A DNA stretch of 64,000 bases from contig CP066694.1 of assembly GCA_016432545.1 (NCBI GenBank), positions 310,001 to 374,000 on the forward strand, read 5' to 3'. The DNA comes from an archaeon. Its GTDB lineage: Archaea; Thermoproteota; Nitrososphaeria; Nitrososphaerales; Gagatemarchaeaceae. Under the pieces are notes generated by a model. That model worked only from the letters and a program-made list of their open reading frames with translations, made no database searches and was not told the DNA's origin. Position numbers and translations under genes: made by a program. Shown piece after piece: positions 33,221 through 42,154 of this stretch (the first letter of the stretch is position 1; the number at the start of each line of letters is the position of its first letter).

Positions 33221-34236
33221 CCGTTGTGCTTGATACCGAGCGAGACGTCCGTCATCTTCATCGACTCCTCCCTTGAGTACCCGCCAGAGACCGCCCGAAT
33301 TGCGTCGATGTTCTCCGGGACCACTATCGCCTCCTGGTGGACGGCCATGAACATGTACGCCTCCCTGTCCACGACCGCGACCGAGTCTCTCCACACCGTC
33401 GCCTCGTAGACGTCGTTCCTGGGTCGCCCCATCTCCCTCGCGAGGTCCATCACGCTGGCGGTCGACTTGAACCCTGACTTCCCGTCCACCAGCTGGATCC
33501 TGGGGGCTCCCCCTAGCGCCTTGACCACGTCCTGAGCCGCCGCGTCCTTCTTGAGCGAGAGTATCAGGCTGTGCAAGTGCATGTGCGTGGTCGGGACCTT
33601 GAACGCCATCGTGACTATGCTGAGCCCCTTCAGGACCTTCTGCACGTCCGGCCCGTGGTGCGAAGGCAGGGTCGTCGGGTCGAGGACGACCGCGTCGATG
33701 GGACCCTTCTTCACGTCATCTGGGTCAGTGGCCCTGCGCGCGAGGACCGCCCTCGCCCTCGAGACCCCCACGGCCGAGTCGACCGCCCCGATCGCCCGGC
33801 AGAGCCCGGTGGTGTTGCACGACACGACCTGGACCATCTCCTTCCCCTGTGCCTCTTCGAAGTTGCACTGCGCGACGAAGGCCGTCATCGCCAGGTCATC
33901 CCCGGCCCCTCCCTGAAATACGGCCTTCACCTTGGCCTGCTGGTACATCGGCATGTTGGTCGGACCAGTGTCCTCGGGAGCTGCGTCCACCACAACGTCG
34001 ACCCTCTGGAGAAGGTCGTTCAGCGTCCCCTTCATCGCGTAGCCGGCCGTCTTGAAGCCCTCGAGGGACTTCATGTCCACCGCATAGAGCCCAATCCCCT
34101 TCTCAGCGGCGATCGTCGACTTGTAGTCTGGCTTGGACTTCGTGACCCCCACCAACTCCATGTCCTTCTGCTTCAGGACGGCGTCTGCGACCCTCCGACC
34201 TATGGTCCCGTACCCGTTGACCCCGACTCTGATCAT
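33217..34236 (-). CDS. gap: Glyceraldehyde-3-phosphate dehydrogenase, archaeal (class II) type
   Basis: A 339-residue archaeal phosphorylating GAPDH. N-terminal VGVNGYGTIGRRVADAV is the cofactor loop, Cys140 in VVSCNTTGLCR the nucleophile, and TTHMHLHSL a conserved histidine region. Archaeal class II GAPDH usually accepts NAD or NADP and works mostly in gluconeogenesis. ATG start; a TATA box (ggtttaag on the minus strand) lies within the last bases of pgk about 27 nt upstream, so gap may be transcribed on its own as well as from the pgk promoter. Confidence 0.95.
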   Translation of the reverse strand: MIRVGVNGYGTIGRRVADAVLKQKDMELVGVTKSKPDYKSTIAAEKGIGLYAVDMKSLEGFKTAGYAMKGTLNDLLQRVDVVVDAAPEDTGPTNMPMYQQAKVKAVFQGGAGDDLAMTAFVAQCNFEEAQGKEMVQVVSCNTTGLCRAIGAVDSAVGVSRARAVLARRATDPDDVKKGPIDAVVLDPTTLPSHHGPDVQKVLKGLSIVTMAFKVPTTHMHLHSLILSLKKDAAAQDVVKALGGAPRIQLVDGKSGFKSTASVMDLAREMGRPRNDVYEATVWRDSVAVVDREAYMFMAVHQEAIVVPENIDAIRAVSGGYSREESMKMTDVSLGIKHNG

Positions 34237-34263
34237 GTGATTCCGTCCGAATTCCGGCTCATC

Positions 34264-35484
34264 TTAAACCGTTCTCGGGCCCCACTTCTCCGCCGAACGT
34301 TCGAGCGCGTCGATCAGGGGGAGCCTCTTCCCTGCGAGGTACTGGACGAGCGCCCCTCCTGCCGTGCTGGTATGGTCTATCCGGTCGTGTATCGAGTACT
34401 TCCTAAGGGCGGCCGAAAGGTGTCCCCCGCTTATGATCGTGGTCGCCAGCGAGTCAGCCATCGCCTTCAGCAGGTGCTCGGTCCCATAGCTGAACTCGTC
34501 CCACTCGAAGGCCCCCGGAGGCCCGCTCATGAACACGGTCCCAGCTCCCTTGATGAACCTCTCATACTTCTCGACCGTCTTCGCGCCAATGTCCATCGCC
34601 TGCCCGGGCCCAGAGAGCTCCTTGACGTCGACCTCCCTCCTCGCACCATCGAGCTTGATAGCGACGTCGATAGGCATCGCGAACCTGTCAGGGTCCTCGT
34701 CAATCAGCTGCCTCGCCTTGAGAAGATACCTGCTCTCCCCGTCGATCCCCAAGTCGCCCCTGTACTTCCCGGCCGCCTTCAGGAAGACCAGGCCGACGAC
34801 ACCGCAGAGCAGGACCTTGTCCGCCCTGTTGTTCGCTATCAGCGCGTCGATCGCCTCCAGCCTGTCGCTGACCTTGGCTCCACCTAGGACCGTGACGTAC
34901 GGGCCCTTCTCCACCGACGCGATCCTGTCCAGCATCCTCAGCTCCCTTCCCACCGTCCTCCCCGCGCAAGTGGGCACCAAGCCGGCGAACCCCACTATCG
35001 TAGGAGAGGACCTGTGCGCGGTCGAGAACGCGTCCAGCACGCAGGCGTCGACGTGAGCCCTGAGCCTGCCCACAAGGAAAGTCTTCTCTGCGTCCTGTGG
35101 CTTGTACTCGTGATTCTCTTCCGCCGTGAACCTAAGATTGTCGAGGAGAAGGACCTCGCCGTCCCTCAGCGAGTCGATCTCCGCAATGGCAGCGGGCCCG
35201 AAGACGTCGGGCACGAACTTCAGGGGCTTGCCCAGGATCTCCCCGAGCGCCTTGGCGTGCGTTTCCAGGCTGATGTAGTCCGAACGCCCGACCCTCCCCT
35301 GGTGCGAGGCGACCACGACGCGCGACGCACCCAGGTCCTTGATTGTCGCCGCCGCCTCCTCGAGGCGAGCCTGCTCGATGAGCCTACCGGTCTCCGGGTG
35401 GACCGGCGTGTTGATGTCGACGCGCAGGAAGACGCGCTTGCCCTCGAGTTCGAGGTCTTCAAGCGTCAGCATCTTGATGGGCAT
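34264..35484 (-). CDS. pgk: Phosphoglycerate kinase
   Basis: A 406-residue kinase interconverting 1,3-bisphosphoglycerate and 3-phosphoglycerate. RVFLRVDINTP at the N-terminus, VVASHQGRVG, LLLDNLRFTAEEN, VLGGAKVSDRLEAID and the C-terminal GGHLSAALRK mark the family, the last close to the archaeal form. It precedes gap on the same strand with a 27-base gap between them, a natural pair in lower glycolysis/gluconeogenesis. ATG start with a TATA box (gcatataatc on the minus strand) about 34 nt upstream. Confidence 0.95.
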   Translation of the reverse strand: MPIKMLTLEDLELEGKRVFLRVDINTPVHPETGRLIEQARLEEAAATIKDLGASRVVVASHQGRVGRSDYISLETHAKALGEILGKPLKFVPDVFGPAAIAEIDSLRDGEVLLLDNLRFTAEENHEYKPQDAEKTFLVGRLRAHVDACVLDAFSTAHRSSPTIVGFAGLVPTCAGRTVGRELRMLDRIASVEKGPYVTVLGGAKVSDRLEAIDALIANNRADKVLLCGVVGLVFLKAAGKYRGDLGIDGESRYLLKARQLIDEDPDRFAMPIDVAIKLDGARREVDVKELSGPGQAMDIGAKTVEKYERFIKGAGTVFMSGPPGAFEWDEFSYGTEHLLKAMADSLATTIISGGHLSAALRKYSIHDRIDHTSTAGGALVQYLAGKRLPLIDALERSAEKWGPRTV

Positions 35485-35513
35485 CGGCGCTTGAACCCTG
35501 AGCCCTCCCCTTC

Positions 35514-35523
35514 GATTATATGC
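35514..35523 (-). promoter_or_regulatory. TATA box of pgk-gap
   Basis: Minus-strand gcatataatc about 34 nt before the pgk ATG; predicts a short leader of about seven bases. Confidence 0.5.
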
Positions 35524-35691
35524 CTTGCGCAGCCCAGTGGCAACGGGGGCCTTGGAGAGCCTCCTGAGCTGTTAGGATAACCACCCTGCCACGAGGGAAT
35601 TCCTCTTCCCGCAACTTAACGCCACGGGGACTTGCCCTCGTTCTGCCTCTAATCACGCTTAAAGAGGCTCTTGGGCCCGAACCTGACCGAA

Positions 35692-36030
35692 GTGCACAAC
35701 GAGACGCTCACCAACGCTTTCTGGGGCCTCTTGCTCGTCTGGTTCGGAGTCAACGCCGCCTTCCTCAAAGGCGACCTTGTCGTGACAGTCAACGACCCGT
35801 TCTTCGGGCTCGGGACCGGGCTCCTGCTCCTCGCTCTGAACCTGGCCCGCTCCCTCCTGCGGCTCAGACTCAGCGTGCTCACCATTGGGCTCGGCGCCCT
35901 CCTGTCGATAATCTATGCCCTGGTTGTCCTGCTCGACTTCAAGGCGCCCTTCCTCCCGGCGCTCCTCGTCATAGCTGGCCTCGCTCTGATAATCGGGGCC
36001 TTCCGCACAAGGAACTTCCAGGCCTACTAG
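35692..36030 (+). CDS. Hypothetical membrane protein, 3-4 helices
   Basis: A predicted 112-residue protein from GTG 35692, chosen because a TATA-like gcttaaag is centred about 30 nt upstream; TTG 35671 would lie only 10 bases from that box. Hydrophobic segments at about 5-22, 33-52, 57-77 and 84-104 with short loops. No family recognised. It overlaps the end of the convergent uppP by four bases. Confidence 0.55.
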   Translation: MHNETLTNAFWGLLLVWFGVNAAFLKGDLVVTVNDPFFGLGTGLLLLALNLARSLLRLRLSVLTIGLGALLSIIYALVVLLDFKAPFLPALLVIAGLALIIGAFRTRNFQAY

Positions 36031-36866
36031 GCTGCACCGAAGTACAGGTTGGCCAGGCCCCCGGCGATGGCGAGCGCGCCAAGAGAGATCGTGAGCAGTG
36101 AAATCCTCCTCCCTCCTGCCACCTTCAAGAGGGCCCTGATCGACACAAGCCCAACCACCACGGTGACCACCATCGCAAGCGCCACCACTGCCGGTGAGAT
36201 CACATCAATCGCAGCCCCGATCGTCCCTCTTGACAAAGCGAACGTCGCGGCCGCCGCGCCCGCCGAGGCTGGTATCAGCGCTAGGAACGAAAGCCGGAAC
36301 GCTTCTTGAGGCCTGACCCCCATCAACAGCATCACGGAGACGGTCGAGCCGGACCTGCTGACTCCCGGAAAGGCCGCGAGCCCCTGCACCACCCCGATCA
36401 GGGCAATCTGGACGACGCTCAGCTCCCTCAGGCCCTTGGTTGGGACGAACCGCCCCTTTGCGAAGCGGATCAAGAGGCCGTCTAGGATGAGGACGCACCC
36501 GACAAGTATCATCGGGAGCCCTAGCGCCACCCCCGTCAAGCTCCTGACCACGAAGTAGTAGATCACGCCACCTAGGACCGCAGTGATCGCTGTCACGATG
36601 ACCAGGAACTTCAGGAGGAGCCTGCCCTCCTCGTCCCCCCGCCCTATGAGCGCCTTCAATACCCTGACTACTTCTCGCCTGAAGTAGATCGTGGCCGCGA
36701 CGAACGTGGCCCCAAGGAGGAAGAGCCCGAGCGCATAGGCCTGCGGCAAGTCGAGTCCGAAGAGATACGTCGAAGCCACTATCACCTGGGTCTTGCTACT
36801 CACCGGGAGCCACTCCGCAATCCCCTGGACTATCCCAAGGACGACCCCAAGCAAGAAGTTCTGCAA
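36027..36866 (-). CDS. uppP: Undecaprenyl-diphosphatase family (UppP/BacA) membrane phosphatase
   Basis: A 279-residue protein with about eight helices. GIVQGIAEWLPVSSKTQ near residues 11-27 and FPGVSRSGSTVSVMLLMG near 160-180 are the two active-site motifs. In bacteria it recycles undecaprenyl pyrophosphate; in archaea the substrate would be a polyprenyl/dolichyl pyrophosphate released by surface glycan assembly, in line with the glycosyltransferases at 0.8, 10.5 and 51.7 kb. ATG start; a TATA-like cttaatag lies about 40 nt upstream on the minus strand. Confidence 0.9.
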   Translation of the reverse strand: MQNFLLGVVLGIVQGIAEWLPVSSKTQVIVASTYLFGLDLPQAYALGLFLLGATFVAATIYFRREVVRVLKALIGRGDEEGRLLLKFLVIVTAITAVLGGVIYYFVVRSLTGVALGLPMILVGCVLILDGLLIRFAKGRFVPTKGLRELSVVQIALIGVVQGLAAFPGVSRSGSTVSVMLLMGVRPQEAFRLSFLALIPASAGAAAATFALSRGTIGAAIDVISPAVVALAMVVTVVVGLVSIRALLKVAGGRRISLLTISLGALAIAGGLANLYFGAA

Positions 36867-36919
36867 ACCTCGACCCCTAGCTGGCGCCCCGAAGTTCCGC
36901 TATTAAGCTGGAAGGGCCC

Positions 36920-37342
36920 CTATTCCTCACGGACAAGGTCGTTCCATCCTTTCGCTACCCTCCAGGCGTTCTTGACGAAGCCCGACTGGGGGGCCCTCTC
37001 CGGGATCTGCTGGATCTTTAGCTGGTACACTGCCACGGTCTTCCTCCTCTTCGGGTCCCAGATCAGCACGTCCTTCTCGAGGAAGCCCATGTCCAGGAGC
37101 TTCCGAAGGAGCTTTGTGTAGAAGTTGTGATAGCTGTACTTGACCCCGAGAGCCCCGCTCTCCAGCTCCTTCGCGAAGAACCTCATCTCCCGCCTCGTCA
37201 TGGACAGGGTGTTCGACTGCCTCATCTTCGCGACCATGAGCTTCGTCGCCTTGACCGTCTCTTTCCTATCGCCGAAGAGAAAGACAAGGACGTCCCCGGA
37301 CGCGAGCGTCTTCTCGTTCCAGAATACCTTGATGCTCTTCAC
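36920..37342 (-). CDS. Hypothetical protein with winged-helix-like core
   Basis: A 140-residue basic protein. The segment MTRREMRFFAKELESG...SYHNFYTKLLRKLLDMGFLEKD, followed by a likely wing (KRRKTVAVYQLKI), resembles a winged-helix DNA-binding domain at about 48-110, preceded by a 45-residue N-terminal region with beta strands (VLVFLFGDRK). No named family recognised. ATG or alternative start; just upstream of uppP on the same strand, with 50 bases between, so co-transcription is possible. Confidence 0.6.
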   Translation of the reverse strand: MKSIKVFWNEKTLASGDVLVFLFGDRKETVKATKLMVAKMRQSNTLSMTRREMRFFAKELESGALGVKYSYHNFYTKLLRKLLDMGFLEKDVLIWDPKRRKTVAVYQLKIQQIPERAPQSGFVKNAWRVAKGWNDLVREE

Positions 37343-37390
37343 TTTGACTACACTGGGCTGCCCCGGTGGGAAGATAAACGAATCAAGTCC

Positions 37391-37858
37391 CTAGAGTGCC
37401 GCCGCGCCCCTGAGGAGGTCGTGGGTTCGCAGGTGGTGCTCGTACGTCCCCTCGTCGGGCAGCAACGCGCCGCACGCAGGGCACTGGAACGTCCCGCGAG
37501 GCGCGCGCACATGCCCCTGTCTCCGCAGCCTCGCTATCGGGTCAGCCGAGAAGACGATTATGGCGTCACCGTCGTCCTCCACCCTGTACAGCGGAGCGTC
37601 CTTGCGCCTGGACACAAACCCGACGACCAATTTCTTCAGCACCTCTCTGCTGGGCTCCGGGCCCTGCATCATGTCCAGAACGATGCTCGAGTCCTTGATC
37701 AGAGCCACCCCCTTGCCCTGGAGCTCGTCCGAGATCTCCGAGGCCAAGGCCAGCTGCTCGTCGAGGGTCAGCTCTCTGCAGTCGACGAAGGTCACCAAGA
37801 GCGGGTACGGCACACGGCGTTTACGCGTTTCGTAGCACCTATGCGGAACCCTACGCAC
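37391..37858 (-). CDS. Protein with C-terminal C2H2 zinc finger
   Basis: A protein of up to 155 residues. The main part (about 20-115) is alpha/beta (LLVTFVDCRELTLDEQLALASEI, DGDAIIVFSADPIARL), and the end carries a single C2H2 finger, CPACGALLPDEGTYEHHLRTH. The start is uncertain: GTG 37858 is given, but GTG 37813 (MPYPLLVTFVDC) gives a compact 140-residue protein beginning at the first strand. No known family. It is divergent from the secreted propeller gene. Confidence 0.58.
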   Translation of the reverse strand: MRRVPHRCYETRKRRVPYPLLVTFVDCRELTLDEQLALASEISDELQGKGVALIKDSSIVLDMMQGPEPSREVLKKLVVGFVSRRKDAPLYRVEDDGDAIIVFSADPIARLRRQGHVRAPRGTFQCPACGALLPDEGTYEHHLRTHDLLRGAAAL

Positions 37859-37881
37859 TCAGCAGTGGCATACGCTTATCG

Positions 37882-39156
37882 ATGAGGAGGGCCAAGAAGT
37901 CCCCGTTGCGAGGGATCGCCTCTGCGCTTGTCCTGGGACTCCTGGTCTTGTTCCCTGTTCCCTCTTCCCACTCAGTGAAGGCCCAGGACCCCGCTCGCCT
38001 CCCCGCACAGGGCTGCGCCGACTACCCGGGGAACCCCTTGCTCGACCACTCCGAGCCCTTTACAGCGGTCGCATTCAACAACAGCACCTACACGGACTAT
38101 GCGACAAAGTACGAGTACCCCTCAGTGATCAGGCAGGGCGGCGCCTACATCATGTGGTTCAGCGGCGCAATCCACAACGTAACAGGGATCTTCACGGCGT
38201 CCTCACAAAACGGCATAACGTGGGACGTCCGACCCACCCCCGTCCTGTCACTGGGCCTGAACGGCACCTGGGACGACTCAGCCGTCTACTCGCCCTACGT
38301 CCTCTGGAACGGGACCATGTACCTGCTCTACTATACCGGCTCAGGGACCGACTCCTTCAGGCAGGTTGGACTGGCATACTCGCCCGACAACGCCCACTGG
38401 ACAAGGTACCCTTCGAACCCGGTGCTCACCGCTGGCCCCGGCTACTACGACAGCTGGTGGACGCGCTTCTCCGACGTGATTCTTGACAACGGCATCTTCA
38501 GGATGTGGTACACGGGGCACCCAGTAGTCAACTCCAGCAGCTGGTTCCTCTCAGTCGACTACGCGGAGTCGGCCGACGGCATCCACTGGAACAAGTACTC
38601 CGGAAACCCGGTCCTCGGGGACTCGCAGTCGTTCTGGAACGGCACTTCGTACTTCAGCCACCCTTCGGTCGTCAAGATGGGGGGCTCCTACATCATGGTC
38701 CTCGACGACTACACTCAGATCTCGTACGCCACCTCCCACGACGGGATCAGCTGGACCGCCAGCAAGTCCGTCCTGGTCTCCCCCGCGGGTTCGCCGACAT
38801 GGGTCAACGGGAGCACCCTGGGCGCCTCAGCCCTGGTCAACGGGTCATCGCTCCTGATCTGGTATTGGGGGAGGGGCTTCAGCTCAGGCAACGAGACATC
38901 GGGGATCGCCCTTGCGAAGTGCAGCCTCGTGGTCGTTTCAACGACAAGTAAGTCGACCGAGACCACCACAGCCACGACGACCAAGCTCGTCACTGTGGAA
39001 AGGACACAGGTGACAACGAGAACATTCCTCAAGACAGGGTTTGGTTCTCTCGACTCTCCGGAGGGTGCGATCCTGGGGGTTTCGCTGGTCTCCGCGGGAC
39101 TCCTCCTCGGGCTGGGCCTGATGACCGCGCTCGCCCGGCGAAGACCCAAGGCCTAG
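37882..39156 (+). CDS. Secreted glycoside hydrolase-like beta-propeller with C-terminal membrane anchor
   Basis: A 424-residue surface protein. N-terminal basic residues and a hydrophobic core (about 12-32) form a signal peptide. Repeated blades (YPSVIRQGGAYIMWFSG, VLWNGTMYLLYYTG, VILDNGIFRMWYTG, PSVVKMGGSYIMV, each followed by SxDGxxWxxxxxNPVL) resemble five-bladed GH43/GH130-type propellers. A Thr/Ser-rich linker (about 348-375) and a C-terminal helix with RRRPK hold it in the membrane. Catalytic acids could not be placed, so it may be carbohydrate-binding only. Several N-glycosylation-type sites. ATG start; TTG 37906 is the alternative. Confidence 0.78.
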   Translation: MRRAKKSPLRGIASALVLGLLVLFPVPSSHSVKAQDPARLPAQGCADYPGNPLLDHSEPFTAVAFNNSTYTDYATKYEYPSVIRQGGAYIMWFSGAIHNVTGIFTASSQNGITWDVRPTPVLSLGLNGTWDDSAVYSPYVLWNGTMYLLYYTGSGTDSFRQVGLAYSPDNAHWTRYPSNPVLTAGPGYYDSWWTRFSDVILDNGIFRMWYTGHPVVNSSSWFLSVDYAESADGIHWNKYSGNPVLGDSQSFWNGTSYFSHPSVVKMGGSYIMVLDDYTQISYATSHDGISWTASKSVLVSPAGSPTWVNGSTLGASALVNGSSLLIWYWGRGFSSGNETSGIALAKCSLVVVSTTSKSTETTTATTTKLVTVERTQVTTRTFLKTGFGSLDSPEGAILGVSLVSAGLLLGLGLMTALARRRPKA

Positions 39157-39547
39157 CCTGGCTTGGGCTGAGGCGTCCCCGGTTCGGAGAAAGCCGCAAG
39201 GTCGCACCGCAGCGCCGTTGAGGGCTCTGCAGGAAGTTCCCCTCGAGGATACATGGGCACTTGGCACTTTCTCCAGGTATAGTGTCCCCTGAAGGGTACC
39301 TGCCTGCGCCTGGGAGCAAAGAATGGGGATTGCTGTGGAGCGTTTTTTGGCGGAGCGCCAGTGTCCCTACAGGATAAACAGGTCAGTTCAAGGCGCCGTT
39401 ACTGGCCGCACGCAAGGACCCCGAACAAATCCACTCGCTGGAAGGGTACTTCTCCGTCCCTGACACCACCCCTCCACGGCTCATCTAATGTCCGTCACAG
39501 AACTAATCCGTGCGGGACATGAGCTTCTGACCTGCCGACCAGATTGT
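39157..39547. other. 391-bp stretch without a supported gene
   Basis: I see no coding frame with family resemblance, no strong TATA-box or hairpin, and no clear RNA. A 50-codon frame from an ATG near 39323 looks like chance. The stretch separates the propeller gene from a solitary antitoxin-like gene and could hold a lost toxin or degraded gene. Confidence 0.5.
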
Positions 39548-39751
39548 TCATCCTTTCGAAAGGACTTCGCCGCTGAACCTGTTCACTACCTGGCCTTGCG
39601 CCTTCCTTTTCGCCCTGGCCCTTGCCTCTGCGCGCCTTAGTCGGACTTCCTGCCTGAGCGCCCTTTTGATCACTTGCGAAGGCACGATCCGATACCTCTT
39701 GATGTTGGCAAGCAGACCCTCATCTATCGTCACGACCAGTTTGAACTTCAT
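39548..39751 (-). CDS. Ribbon-helix-helix (CcdA/VapB-like) antitoxin-type protein
   Basis: From ATG 39751 the protein has 67 residues: a short beta strand (KFKLVVTIDEGLL) and helices (ANIKRYRIVPSQVIKRALRQEVRLRR) as in ribbon-helix-helix antitoxins, then a very basic C-terminal region ending VNRFSGEVLSKG. The longer frame up to 39871 adds 40 residues without resemblance. A ribosome-binding or TATA signal is not evident. I find no toxin (VapC, CcdB or RelE-like) beside it, so it may be an orphan DNA-binding protein. Confidence 0.6.
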   Translation of the reverse strand: MKFKLVVTIDEGLLANIKRYRIVPSQVIKRALRQEVRLRRAEARARAKRKAQGQVVNRFSGEVLSKG

Positions 39752-40000
39752 TGCACTCTTCTTAGATGAAGGGACGACAATCGTGGATCCCCTCATAGCG
39801 GTTGACGACCTTTCGCTGCTGAAAGCCACGCCAACTGCCCGACGCCCCGCGTCAAAAGGCCTGTTGCCCACTCCGAAGTTGACGGGGGAGGGGGTTGTGC
39901 GAGTGTCCTCTGTTCAGCCGCTTGACGCCATCAATGTCGATATCGAGCTTGATAGAGGCAGAACCTTCCCGGCACAGAGACGTGGGAGGCTTCCTTGAGG

Positions 40001-40849
40001 CTACCTGGCCCGCTCTCCCACCGGGTAAAGCTGCATCGGCCTTGATTCGCGCTTGACCAGGGTGAACTCGCAGCAGTCTTCGCCCCTGGCTACGCACTTC
40101 GTCTCCCTGCAGTCCAAGTTCCTGCCGGTGAGTGCGAGCAGCCCTCCAACCAGGAACCCCCTCATGAAGTGCGAGCAGGGCTCCGACGACCTCTGGCCGT
40201 CGCACTCGAAACTGTCCCTGACCCGAATGACGGCATAGTTGAACTCCGCGTCGAAGTCGGTCACTTCGGGGACTCCCCAGCCGGTCGCAGAGATCAGCTT
40301 CAGTCCATATCCGAAGTTCTTCCGTGCGAAGGCCTCTCCCACGTCGGATACCAGCTGGGTCGCAAGCGTCTTGCCATACGTCCGCCCCTGCTCGAAGAGT
40401 ATCATGTCCCCTCCCGTGCCGAAGATCCCTCGGATCGACTCGAGCATCCCTGACAGCGCTTCGTGGTTCAGGAGGACCGAGCGCTGTCCCGCCCAGGTCA
40501 TTGGGAATGTCAGCTGGTCCAGGATTGCCCCTTCGACACCCGAGACCCCTTCAGCGTCGATGACGAATCGAGAAGCCTTCATTCTCTTCACGAGCTCCTC
40601 TATCGTGACAGCGTTGTCCTCGAGGACCACGAGTGCGTTGTAGACCGCTGTTTGGCTGCGACTACTGGAAGAGGAAGCACTCTGCTTGATGTCGACGCCC
40701 GCCCCCGCCATGATCCCCGCGACCTCGGCCAGCGCACCCTTGGAGTCCTTCATCAGGACGACGATCTGCGCCACCCTCTGGCCTGGAATGTACCTCCCGA
40801 CGAGCACCTCTTTCGGAAAGCGGTCCAACTGGTGCAGCGACCCAACCAA
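40001..40849 (-). CDS. ACT-V4R two-domain regulator
   Basis: From TTG 40849, just after a minus-strand TATA-like region, the protein has 282 residues. Residues about 25-95 form an ACT-type amino-acid-binding domain (IVVLMKDSKGALAEVAGIMAGAGVDIKQ); residues about 115-270 form a V4R domain with cysteines in SEPCSHFMRG, LDCRETKC and GEDCCEFTL. ACT plus V4R proteins are thought to sense a small molecule; the ligand is unknown. The frame extends to 41074, but that part overlaps the upstream region of ftsZ and is unlike any family. Divergent from ftsZ. Confidence 0.8.
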   Translation of the reverse strand: MVGSLHQLDRFPKEVLVGRYIPGQRVAQIVVLMKDSKGALAEVAGIMAGAGVDIKQSASSSSSRSQTAVYNALVVLEDNAVTIEELVKRMKASRFVIDAEGVSGVEGAILDQLTFPMTWAGQRSVLLNHEALSGMLESIRGIFGTGGDMILFEQGRTYGKTLATQLVSDVGEAFARKNFGYGLKLISATGWGVPEVTDFDAEFNYAVIRVRDSFECDGQRSSEPCSHFMRGFLVGGLLALTGRNLDCRETKCVARGEDCCEFTLVKRESRPMQLYPVGERAR

Positions 40850-41048
40850 AAAGATGCGTGAGCAACTAATACGCGTTAGGTAACCGGCAGGTAACTGGGT
40901 AGCCTGGCTTGACCGGAGCCTGTCAAGGTTCACATCGACCTCGATTTGGACCCCTTCGGGCAAGTGAGAGAGAAACCAGCGCGAAACGCTCCTCGTCTTA
41001 CTTTTCTTACCTCCGATGCACCCGGGTTCTATGTTGCCCCTCCGCCCC

Positions 41049-41057
41049 GCTTTTACC
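41049..41057 (+). promoter_or_regulatory. TATA-like box of ftsZ
   Basis: gcttttacc centred about 29 nt before ATG 41083; supports the short form of FtsZ. Confidence 0.5.
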
Positions 41058-41082
41058 CTTGCCCGGCCCAACAAGGACGAAA

Positions 41083-42129
41083 ATGTCTATGCAAACGCAA
41101 GACTTTCTCGAGGCAGAGCGAATCGAAGCTGCGATGCGCATGGCCAGGCCCAACATAACGGTCGTAGGCCTGGGCGGCGCTGGCAGCAACATCATCTCAT
41201 GGATCAAGCAGCGTGGCCTCACTGGAGGCAAGCTGATCGCTGCCAACACGGACGCGGCGCACCTCAGCATCACCAAGGCAGACAGGCGCATCCTCATCGG
41301 CGAGAAGCTCACCCACGGCCAGGGTGCGGGCGGATACCCTGACCGGGGAGCTGAAGCCGCGAGGTTCAGCCTGGAGGACTTGGACAAAGAGACCCAGGGC
41401 TCGAACATCCTCTTCCTGTGCGCAGGTCTCGGCGGAGGGACGGGCACGGGCGCGTCGCAGGTCTACTCGGAGGCCCTCAAGGCCAACGGGAGGCTCGTGA
41501 TCGGCGTGGTGACCTTGCCCTTCTCGGTCGAGAGGTACAGGTACGAGAACGCGAAGAAGGGCCTGGAGCGGATGCGGCAGCACTGCGACACCGTGGTAGC
41601 CATCGACAACACCAAGCTGGCCAAGGTGGCCGGCGACCTCCCGCTGCAGGACGCGCTCGGCGTTGCCAACGAGCTGGTGGGCCAGTTCGTGAAGGGCATC
41701 ACCGAGACGATAACCACTGCGAGCCTTATCAACATCGACTATGCGGACCTCAGGGCGATCATGGAGAGGAGGGGCCTCGCCGCGATCGGAGTGGGGTACG
41801 CAGAAGGAGAGGAGCGGGTCGAGAAGGCTGTGAGGCAGGCTATCGAGGGGCAGCTGCTGGACATCAAGGACATCTCGAAGGCCAGGGGCGCGCTGATCCA
41901 CGTCTCTGGCGGCCACGACATAACCCTGGAGGAGGTGACTAAGGCCGGTGAGCTGGTCACAAAGTCGCTTCCCCCGAAGGCCAAGATCGTGTGGGGCGCC
42001 CGTGTGGACCCCACGATGAACGGGCACGCAAGGGTCATGGTCGTCCTGACCGGGATTGAGAGCACCTTCCTGTCAGAAAACGGGTACAAGTTCTCCTTGG
42101 GACCGCTGAAAGTAGGCAAGACGAATTAG
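41083..42129 (+). CDS. ftsZ: Cell division protein FtsZ
   Basis: Tubulin-like GTPase that forms the division ring. From ATG 41083 it is 348 residues with no C-terminal binding tail. VVGLGGAGSNIISWI near 27-41, NTDAAHL, the tubulin signature GLGGGTGTG (116-123 region), VVTLPFSVERYRYENA and the synergy loop NIDYADLRAIM are all present. Leaderless start 29 nt after a TATA-like box. The C-terminus LGPLKVGKTN ends soon after the core, so binding to a membrane anchor must differ from bacteria. It stands alone as a transcription unit ended by a T-run. Confidence 0.93.
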   Translation: MSMQTQDFLEAERIEAAMRMARPNITVVGLGGAGSNIISWIKQRGLTGGKLIAANTDAAHLSITKADRRILIGEKLTHGQGAGGYPDRGAEAARFSLEDLDKETQGSNILFLCAGLGGGTGTGASQVYSEALKANGRLVIGVVTLPFSVERYRYENAKKGLERMRQHCDTVVAIDNTKLAKVAGDLPLQDALGVANELVGQFVKGITETITTASLINIDYADLRAIMERRGLAAIGVGYAEGEERVEKAVRQAIEGQLLDIKDISKARGALIHVSGGHDITLEEVTKAGELVTKSLPPKAKIVWGARVDPTMNGHARVMVVLTGIESTFLSENGYKFSLGPLKVGKTN

Positions 42130-42154
42130 GCGCCCTTCCGGGACCCGGTTCGTC

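Noticed and set aside
33571-34887. 438-codon plus-strand open frame opposite gap and pgk
   Set aside because: It is antisense to two clearly conserved genes and has a composition expected from GC-rich third positions.
40909-41082. N-terminal extension of FtsZ from 40909
   Set aside because: The extra 58 residues lack FtsZ resemblance, and the TATA-like box at 41049-41057 would lie inside the coding part; ATG 41083 fits both family and promoter.
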